64,000 nucleotides of DNA from Lutraria lutraria. Lineage: Eukaryota > Mollusca > Bivalvia > Venerida > Mactridae. A model generated the notes under the pieces. It was given only the letters and a program-made list of their open reading frames with translations. It was not told the DNA's origin and searched no databases. Position numbers and translations under genes: made by a program. Below, one piece after another: positions 56,732 to 64,000 of this stretch. The DNA is taken from NCBI GenBank assembly GCA_964023205.1, contig OZ026846.1, positions 32,880,194 through 32,944,193 of the forward strand, in the 5' to 3' direction. Positions within the stretch are counted from its first letter, which is position 1. Each line of letters starts with the position of its first letter.

Positions 56732-57371
56732 TTTCTTGGGCGGTGGTTTTCTTATGGACGTATTGGGTATACACACATGCCTCGTCATCAAGTATGTAGA
56801 GTTGTCTCAAGAAGGCAGTTTTAATTCATTTTGCTCTGTGGTTGGTCAAAATCTGAAAGGAGAATTTAAATCAACCCGATATTTAATATTTTACTTTTGG
56901 TTTATGTAAAGCATATCTCGCTAGCTACTAAAATATTACTCTACAAACGTCAGCTGATAAGATATCTCATAAAAATGTTTACGCTGTTTCGGTCGTTGTA
57001 CAAATGCATTTTAAGATAATGTGGGCCAGGTATTTATAGCAATAGGCCATTTAAAGTAGCTCTGATATTGGATTGAACATTACATATGAGCATGTGTTCT
57101 GACAAGGGCATGGAATATATATCGTATAATTTATGTATAGATTTTGCTTGCGGAATGCGTAATACAAGGTTTATACGTACATGTTTGAATTAGTTGTATC
57201 TAGGCAGTAGATAGACTGAACTCGAGCATGTTTTTAATTCATTTTAATTGTTTCTTTATAATGACGATCGAATGACTCAAATAAGAGTTAAAAGAGGAAT
57301 ACGACAGTTTTCTATTATGTTTGATTACATTTTATTAAAAACACAGTAAATTATACGTTTATAGGAATTGT
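56732..57371. other. 5' flank of TIR-C, homologous to the TIR-B flank
   Basis: From about 56940 the sequence aligns with 35650-36069 upstream of TIR-B (ATGTTTACGCT, ATATTGGATTG, CAAATAAGAGTTAAAAGAGG, TTGATTACATTTTATTAAAA). No exon is evident. The conservation covers at least 0.45 kb and includes the ISRE. Confidence 0.65.
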
Positions 57372-57385
57372 AGTTTCGTTTTCAC
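57372..57385 (+). promoter_or_regulatory. ISRE (IRF-binding motif) upstream of TIR-C
   Basis: AGTTTCGTTTTCAC, a 14/14 match to AGTTTCNNTTTCNY, ends 25 bp before the ATG, as in TIR-B. A second IRF-like sequence AAAAGCGAAAC occupies 57400-57410, overlapping a TATATAAAAG motif at 57395-57404. Confidence 0.6.
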
Positions 57386-57410
57386 ATAGCTGATTATATA
57401 AAAGCGAAAC

Positions 57411-57879
57411 ATGGCAGATCTAGACATAGTGGAAACTGATGATGGACCAATCTTACAGAAACTTCCCGATCTACCTGAAGGAAAGTCTCGACATTTTTTT
57501 GTTTCTTATAGTTGTGAGGAGAGAGAAAAAGTGATTGAATATATTGATGAACTAGAACGTAGATTTCCCGTGAAATGTTTTTATTCTGATCGTGATTTTC
57601 AACCTGGTAAAGATATCGCTGTCAACATCAAGGAAGGAATGGAAATGTGTGTAAAGGTACTGTTGTTTGTCTCTCCTAGTTTTCTACAGAGTGGATGGTG
57701 TAAGTACGAGACTGACGCAGCCTTTGTTACATCAATGGGATGTGGATATAGTTGTATAGTACCTGTAGTATTAGAAGAATGTGAGATCCCTCCTACACTA
57801 GTGACCTTGACCTACATTGATGGAACTATTCCTGGTATTGATATTCCTGCGAAGATAGCTAACAGTCTACTACGTCCAA
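57411..57879 (+). CDS. TIR-C exon 1 (TIR domain)
   Basis: 469 nt, exactly the length of TIR-B exon 1. The start ATG has a good context. If intron 1 is retained the reading ends LLRPS and stop right at the donor, giving a complete 157-residue TIR-only protein. Confidence 0.93.
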
Positions 57880-60800
57880 GTTAGTATACAAATCGCACTG
57901 TTTATTAATGATTCTGTAAAAGCTGTGCTATGTTAATGACTATATAGCATTGTTAGTCCACCTGCTGACGTTATCAAAATGATTGTCTTCTCGACCGTCT
58001 GTCCATGGACCATGGTTGAATGGAAATCAATAGAAAGTCTTAACTTATATAATTTGCAAAAATAATATATGATTGAAAATAAATGTTTACGTAGATTTTT
58101 TCGCACGATGCTAGTGGATGTAGTATTTTCTTTTCCTAAACATGTGTTAAGGTCTGACCCGCGTAATAGGCACTAATCAGAAATCAGAAAAATGTTTTAC
58201 ATATCTCTAGTACATTGTATGAGAAACTCCTCTGTGATATATAAAAAGATTTCACCGTCAAATAATCGAGATATGACTAATTTGTCTGACATACCCTCTG
58301 AACTAAAAATGCAATGTTCCGAAAAATGACTGACACCATCAAAACTATCAATTTTTTATTCATTATCATTTAAAACATACTTTTCAAGTTACTTATCATT
58401 ACCTGACACATAATACTACAAAAATAAAATGTTTAAATGATTTTAAAAAGCTTATAGTAAAATATAGATATACTATTCATATTTGCCATTTCACGGCAAA
58501 ATGTCGTATTTCACAAGATTTTAGATATGACACAAACTTCTAAACCAAACACTGAAAGAAGGAAAGGAGGTAGAGACTTGAAATCTTCTTTAAAATTGTC
58601 TATATTATACTGGTTTTAACATATAGAAGTATAAAAAACATTGACCGTTTCTTTTTTTCTATATTTGATGAGTAAAACTGTTGATACCACATTTCTAAAA
58701 GCAGTAAATTACGAGTTCAAGAAAGAAAAACTATATTGAACATTATTATGAAACAACATGGTTAACACTGACAATATGTGTCCATTATTTGGTAAAATGC
58801 ACATAAAGGGACATTTATAAAATAAAACATATCACACATGAGTGATAATTTAACATCATTTCATCAAAAAGAAGATATATGTACATGTATACAATTATCA
58901 TCTTTGGCTCATCTTAATTCATTTAAGAGAATTAATTTCCAGTATAACTTCTGTCAGCATTAAGATAATATTATCAAATTTGGCTGGTTTGTCTCTCATG
59001 AAGAAGAAAAAGAAATCCAGGAATGCTTTTAGTGACCCTTGGGTCAATGTTGATGTCATTGTTACTAAAAATAGATTGTATTGTAACATGAAAAAAAAAA
59101 TTTGAATGGAAAAAATATGTAGTCATTGCTAAATGAAAGAACTATCTGAGATATAAATACTTCACTAAATATGAAATGTTTGTTTCTAATATTCATTTAC
59201 AGTTTCTAACACACAGTAAGTTGTCCTTCACTATTCAGTATTCTTAGTCATGAATGTATTGTGCGGTCCACAAACAGTACAGTTCAAGTGTTCATAAAAG
59301 TCAGTGTTTTTACATATCAATACAAGTATTGGGAATATCTAAGGCACACTTTAAAAGAAGAGCATCAGCTGATTTCCATTCACAATCATTTCCTTTCAAA
59401 CAATGGCTTCACCAGCTATATGGTCCGTTGACTCTGAGATGGGTATCTCAGGAAATACATATTTACTGAACACTGATCCAGTCTGAACTTCCATAGCAGT
59501 CAACTGTATAATGTGAGGCATCTGTCCTCCAAGAACTAAAAACAAATCAACCAGAAATGTCAATTAGTAAACTCAACAGTCAACCTAATTAGGCTAATGC
59601 TTAGTTACAATTAATAACATTCTGACTAATCCATTGCAAGATTATTTATAATCAATAATATATTAAATGAATTTGAAGTGATATTGACACAATATTATGG
59701 TGACTCTCCAGTTTTAATGATGATGCATGATCTGTCATCTGGGTAGAACAATCTACATGTATATTCCATAAGCTAGATGGATGGCTTCCTCACATGAAAG
59801 ATTATACATGACGTGCAATAAAACAATAAAAATAATGCTGACAGTAATTCCACCTAGATATACCATAATCTTAGTCATAACTGTTAATGCTAGTTCTTTT
59901 AATACAAGATAACACTTACAAGTAAGATTCTTGAAACCTTGCTTCTGTCAGGCAGTATCAACAGTACAAGACATGCCATGCCTTGTTTAACAAGGGTACA
60001 GGCTAGACAAACTTTTCCATGATTATTGGCTTCCTGAGAACAAAAAGAAAAAGTTTTTATACAGGACAAGTTGAACTCAAATAAAAGTTGAAAATGATTT
60101 GTATGAATGTACATATATTTGTTCTGCTTTGTTATATTGAGGGAACTACAATACTTAGAGAGTATAAATGTTGAATACCCAGTAACTAAGAATACCTAAT
60201 TGCTGTACCACTTGAAATGGCAGGTTAAGTTAGTTTAGTTAGCTCAGAATGTATTTTCATAAGTAACAGCACACCGTTCAACAAATGATTCAATAAAATA
60301 TTTTTGCCAATCACTATATACAAATCATGGTTATTGCACAAGTCAAGCAAGTATTGCTAGATTATGAATATTAACTGTTCAAACAAGCATACCTTTCTTC
60401 TATCTGTGTAGGAAGTTTTTAGCTCATAGGCAGCATTGAAGTTTTTGCACCTCAACATCTATGCCTACAAAGACACATTGACCACAACAGCTTGGCTTTT
60501 TCTTAGGAAAAGGGTCAGCACATAATTTTGTACATCCACAGTACTTACTTCAAAGATGGTGATTCTTCCAAGGCAACGTAGATCTGCAAATTAAGAATAA
60601 CATTCTTTATAGCTCAAGTAATGTTTTAAAAAGTAACCATGTTATCAGGTATTGTGTAATCATATAAAATCAAAGACATGAACAATATTCTGAAGTTCTG
60701 AACTTTTAAAAAGTATTGTAAGTCTTTGAAAATAGACAAATAATGTAAAACATAAATGGCACAAGTATACTGTCTAGTACATCACAAGTATTTCACCAAT

Positions 60801-62901
60801 TTCACTGCTAAGGTAATCTCAATATCCTAAAAGCATACATAGTAAAATAAACCTAGAAAATTAGAAAATTCTAATACTTGTACTTGGGAATTCAACCCTT
60901 TACCTCATACCCCCTAGTCTAAACTGGTACACTATCTGCAGACAGGTTATTTACAAAATGCAACATATTTCGACACCTGACTATAATTTCATCACTTTAT
61001 TACAGAGTAAATAATTAATCTGGTCAGATTTGTGTAAAAACATAAAAAGTTAAAATCTTAGTGTAATAAAAACTGAAAATTTTAAATGTTACAGGTAACA
61101 GTACCTCATTAAAAGCTAAATAATAATACAAATGTCTCACCTGCCTTTCCATATAAGCTGCAAATTGATTCAATGAACTGGCTTTATGTTTAGTGCTGTG
61201 CTGACAGCATGTTAATTTGTGAACATAACCAGTTCCACCAAGGCCATCAATCAATGCTGAAAAAAAACATCAGTGAGACATTAACTTCTAGTGATTCTAA
61301 CAAATGAATGTGCTATAGTATAAATTATCTTAACAAAAGAAGTAGAAAAAAACCTAACATTGAAATAGACATCTAGTATGACCGTTAATTACTGTGTTAA
61401 ACCCAGCGGACGACTAACCGAGGTGGGACTTGAACTACAAGTCAACCCCTTCTTTTACTAGTACATAGCTCTATCAACTGAGCTACTCAAGTGCCTGTCA
61501 TAAGTCAGTCCCAACAATTACATCTAACACTACATAGTTCAACTTATTAGACTGTTTTGGACAGAGAGACTTCTTTCTATTTGGACCAACTCTCTCAGTC
61601 TGAGAGGTTAGCCTTCCAAATTCATTCATGAAATCAGCCTACCAGAAAGTTGATTTAGTAAGGCTAATCACTACATTATTTATTTCAGAATTATTCATTC
61701 AAGAATTTATATACATCAAAGTGTCGAGTAATAATTTAATGTGTAGTAAATACTGTGTCGTAGGATATAGTGAGATAAGCAGACGAATGATTTATTGTTC
61801 TTATCATGACTTACCTGCACCAAGGACTTATATACATACATGGAATCGCAACTTCCGTATTAACAGTTTAAAGTAATCAAATCCCGCGACAATAAGACGT
61901 GAATCAACGGGAATACAAGCTATTGTTTACAAAAGCGAAAATACGAAAATGTCCGTGGTATTCCGAATGTTTAATCTCGGAGACGAAAGGATTATAATAG
62001 ATGTCCGCCATCTTGGAATTTAAAATGTTAAACTGATGCCTTTTTCAATGATTATACTTAGACTTTGTGGATTATAAATGTATCTCAATTAATATCTTTA
62101 AGGAATTTGTTGCATCCTTTACCAATTTCCCGTGCCCATTTGCCAGAGTTTTTTTAGTATAATCAAATTCGTAAACACCAATTAAGCTGTCGGACATTGC
62201 CGAGTATATAGCAATGCATTGTGGGATCGCCGAACGATATCGTTTGAGCTATTTTTAGCAGTTGCGAATCCATGTATGTATATAAGTCCTTGCCTGCACA
62301 TAACTTGGTATTTGTGACAAAGCATCACATGTCTGTTTTCTTCATTCTGTGGGTATTTTATTGATATTGATTCGACGACCTCGTCTCAACGTATCGCGAT
62401 CACAATTCGCCGAATATTCTTCAATTGCTGCAATACACTTACTGCTCAATATGTCTAATCGATCACAATCATATTTCATGTTGTATGTGTGGTAATAAAA
62501 CACTAGTTTAACGCTCCTAAAGCGCTGCATTTACTCGATTTCTTTGTAAATTTTCTGCGCTTGACGCGCGCCGCCATGATGCGAAACTCCAAGTTGTCAC
62601 GTGACTTATTGGGAAATCCCATTTTTTACTAAATATAACTCGACCCGAGTCTAACCGATCAATCCCGAAATGCGCTTCGGTTTTCTTCCCGAGAATAGCC
62701 GACTATGTCGATGTTTGTCGATTTCACCGGAAGTGAATTACAGGGCATAATCCTTAATGCACAAAATGGTCATATCTGTTGTACCTTATTTGAATTGCTA
62801 TCAATATCAAGTCTGAACCTATACATGTACCACCAATACTTCTTTACCAGATACAGATGATGGTATGTTAGGTTTGAATATGAAGTCCTGGAACAAGATA
62901 T
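57411..62901 (+). CDS. TIR-C: third TIR paralogue, 5' part (exons 1-2; continues beyond the window)
   Basis: Exon 1 57411-57879 and exon 2 62851-62901 join in phase 1 (A|GTTAGT, TTTACCAG). Residues about 25-156 are the TIR domain with HFFVSYS, RDFQPG (Pro65) and WCKYE (Glu100); EGMEMCV is unique to this copy. The promoter and first 20 residues (MADxDIVETDDG) match TIR-B, while the rest of exon 1, the intron 1 start (TATACAAATCGCACTG) and the intron end before exon 2 match TIR-A. Later exons, including the membrane exon, must lie past 64000. Intron 1 contains an inverted gene fragment and a foldback element. Confidence 0.88.
59396..61256 (-). pseudogene. Exon-like pieces of a DnaQ-type exonuclease gene or pseudogene
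   Basis: Minus-strand pieces with splice-site borders are 61256-61141 (GLGGTGYVHKLTCCQHSTKH ... AYMERQ|GTGAGA), 60458-60393 (CKNFNAAYELKTSYTDRRK), 60033-59938 (EANNHGKVCLACTLVKQG) and 59535-59396 (LGGQMPHIIQLTAMEV ... FSKYVFPEIPISES). The last piece resembles the start of a DEDD 3'-5' exonuclease domain (TTGLGG, QLTA, FSKYV.P), but it stops early and the following frame is broken. A fifth piece, 60583-60549, does not keep frame. This is probably a decayed gene inside the TIR-C intron, opposite in direction. Confidence 0.4.
61394..61497 (-). repeat. tRNA-derived SINE
   Basis: Read on the minus strand: GGCACTTGAGTAGCTCAGTT begins a tRNA-like head with a strong A-box (TAGCTCAGTTGATAGAGC), and TAGTTCAAGTCCCACCTCGG supplies a B-box. 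It ends with CGCTGGGTTTAACAC, a short tail. The anticodon arm is too disrupted for a functional tRNA. Confidence 0.65.
61821..62292. repeat. Foldback element with 33-bp arms (CAAGGACTTATATAC family)
   Basis: The left arm 61821-61853 starts CAAGGACTTATATACATACA. The right arm 62260-62292 is its reverse complement with one mismatch. The interior (about 400 bp) is noncoding and includes GATGTCCGCCATCTTGG at 62000-62016, a YY1-like motif. Confidence 0.75.
62611..62620. promoter_or_regulatory. Palindromic kB site in intron 1 of TIR-C
   Basis: GGGAAATCCC fits the NF-kB/Rel consensus GGGRNNYYCC exactly. It is 231 bp upstream of exon 2 and close to a CACGTGAC E-box and an ETS-like CCGGAAGTG. A regulatory role is inferred only from motif match. 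Confidence 0.3.
62851..62901 (+). CDS. TIR-C exon 2
   Basis: A 51-nt exon, phase 1 to 1, encoding TDDGMLGLNMKSWNKI, identical in protein to TIR-A exon 2. The donor ATAT|GTGAGTATTA is the founding unit of the minisatellite that follows. Confidence 0.9.
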
Positions 62902-64000
62902 GTGAGTATTAGTACAAGTTATGTGAGTATTAATACAAGATATGTGAGTATAAATACAAGATATGTGAGTATTAATACAAGATAATTATGTGAGTATAAA
63001 TACAAGATATGTGAGTATTAATACAAGATATGTGAGTATTAATACAAGATATGTGAGTATTAATACAAGATATGTGAGTATTAATACAAGATTATTATGT
63101 GAGTATGAATATAAGATATGTGAGTATGAATACAAGATGTGTGAGTATAAATAAAAGATATGTGAGTATTAATACAAGATATGTGAGTATAAATACAAGA
63201 TATGTGGAATATGAATGCAAGATATGTTAGTATGAATATAAGATATGTTAGTATGAATATAAGATATGTGAGTATAAATATAAGATATGTGTGTATTAAT
63301 ACAAGATAATTATGTGAGTATGAATATAAAATATGTGAGTATGAATACAAGATATGTGAGTATAAACACAAGATATGTGAGTATTAATACAAGATATGTG
63401 AGTATAAATACAAGATATGTGAATTAGAATGCAAGATATGTTAGTATGAATACAAGATATGTGAGTATTAATACAAGATATATGAATATGAATATAAGAT
63501 ATGTGAGTATTAGTACAAGATATATGAGTATGAATATAAGATATGTGAGTATAAGTACAAGTTATGTGAGTATGAATATAAGATATGTGAGTATTAGTAC
63601 AAGTTATGTGAGTATTAATACAAGATATGTGAGTATAAATATAAGATATGTGAGTGTTAGTACAAGATATGTGAGTATGAATATAAGATATGTGAGTAAT
63701 AGTACAAGTTATGTGAGTATGAATATAAGATATGTGAGTATTAGTACAAGATATGTGAGTATGAATATAAGATATGTGAGTATTAGTACAAGTTATGTGA
63801 GTATGAATATAAGATATGTGAGTATTAGTACAAGATATGTGAGTCTGAATATAATATATGTGAGTATTAGTACAAGTTATGTGACTATGAATATAAGATA
63901 TGTGAGTATTAGTACAAGATATGTGAATATTAGTACAAGTTATGTGAGTATGAATATAAGATATGTGAGTATTAATACAAGATATATGTGAGTATCACTA
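62895..64000 (+). repeat. 21-bp minisatellite derived from the TIR-C exon 2 splice donor (about 50 units, runs off the window)
   Basis: Units of the type AAGATATGTGAGTATTA plus GTAC or ATAC start at the exon 2/intron 2 junction and continue to the window end. Variants contain TATAAATA, TGAATATA and occasional 3-5 bp insertions (GATAATTATGTG). Nearly every unit preserves GTGAGTAT, a strong 5' splice site. One frame (YVSISTR type repeat) is open for about 180 codons near the right edge, but it is not the frame of exon 2. Confidence 0.93.

Larger units (their letters stand above)
57880..62850 (+). other. Intron 1 of TIR-C
   Basis: A 5-kb intron. 57.9-59.3 kb is AT-rich with nothing recognised. 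59.4-61.3 kb holds exon-like pieces on the minus strand. 61394-61497 is a SINE. 61821-62292 is a foldback element. 62.5-62.75 kb has CG-rich regulatory-type motifs, including CACGTGAC at 62599-62606 and CCGGAAGTG at about 62729-62737, an ETS-type site. Confidence 0.5.

Noticed and set aside
61394..61497. Intact tRNA gene on the minus strand
   Set aside because: A- and B-boxes are good, but the anticodon arm does not fold properly and the acceptor ends do not pair; it is best read as a SINE.
61970..62035. Minus-strand ATGGCGGACATC start as first exon of the nested nuclease
   Set aside because: It has a YY1-like context and 35 open codons, but no donor in the phase required by the next exon-like piece at 61256; it also lies inside the foldback element.
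63446..63991. 181-codon plus-strand frame near the right edge
   Set aside because: It is the 21-bp splice-donor minisatellite read in a frame different from exon 2; it has no independent gene signals.

Overview
This window looks like nuclear DNA of a lophotrochozoan animal, most probably a bivalve mollusc. The evidence is GT-AG introns with phased exons, AT-rich noncoding DNA full of MITEs and minisatellites, tRNA-derived SINE fragments, a CR1/L2-type LINE, a dispersed repeat that I associate with mollusc genomes, and several copies of a TIR-domain immune gene. No bacterial gene organisation is present.

The backbone is a family of three paralogous TIR genes. TIR-A (minus strand, 12491 down to 7267) can be rebuilt completely: seven exons in compatible phases encode a 413-residue protein. 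It has an N-terminal TIR domain with the BB-loop RDFQPG and the WCKYE glutamate, a linker, two hydrophobic membrane segments, and a conserved C-terminal tail. TIR-B (plus, 36109-48802) has recognisable counterparts of every exon except exon 3. TIR-C (plus, from 57411) shows exons 1 and 2 and runs off the right edge. B and C share about 0.5 kb of 5' flank with a perfect ISRE (IRF-type) motif near the start codon; A lacks it. C is a mosaic: B-like at the promoter and first ~20 codons, A-like afterwards.

Layout: 1-7.2 kb, noncoding with MITEs and an ATGT-rich minisatellite; 7.3-12.5 kb, TIR-A with MITEs in its introns; 14.0-19.9 kb, a two-exon secreted carboxylesterase with a predicted GPI signal, divergent from TIR-A, whose intron holds a decayed DNA transposon with perfect 41-bp inverted repeats and an adjoining foldback element; 20.6-28.7 kb, a giant 36-bp minisatellite (about 225 units) with a 1.6-1.7 kb higher-order duplication; 29.3-34.4 kb, a dead CR1/L2-like LINE interrupted by a 1.4-kb palindromic element flanked by TTAA; 36.1-48.8 kb, TIR-B with a 30-bp minisatellite in intron 1; 49-54 kb, noncoding DNA with a MITE, a 40-bp repeat and a copy of the DNA that precedes the first 36-bp array; 54.3-56.7 kb, a second 36-bp array; 57.4 kb to the end, TIR-C, whose intron 1 contains minus-strand exon-like pieces of a DnaQ-type exonuclease gene or pseudogene, and whose intron 2 opens directly into a 21-bp minisatellite made from the exon 2 splice-donor junction.

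The parts worth following up are the TIR/two-pass-membrane family, its ISRE promoters, the mosaic paralogue, and arrays that multiply 5' splice-site-like sequence beside these genes. No computation or search was run; coordinates and translations come from reading the sequence by eye.
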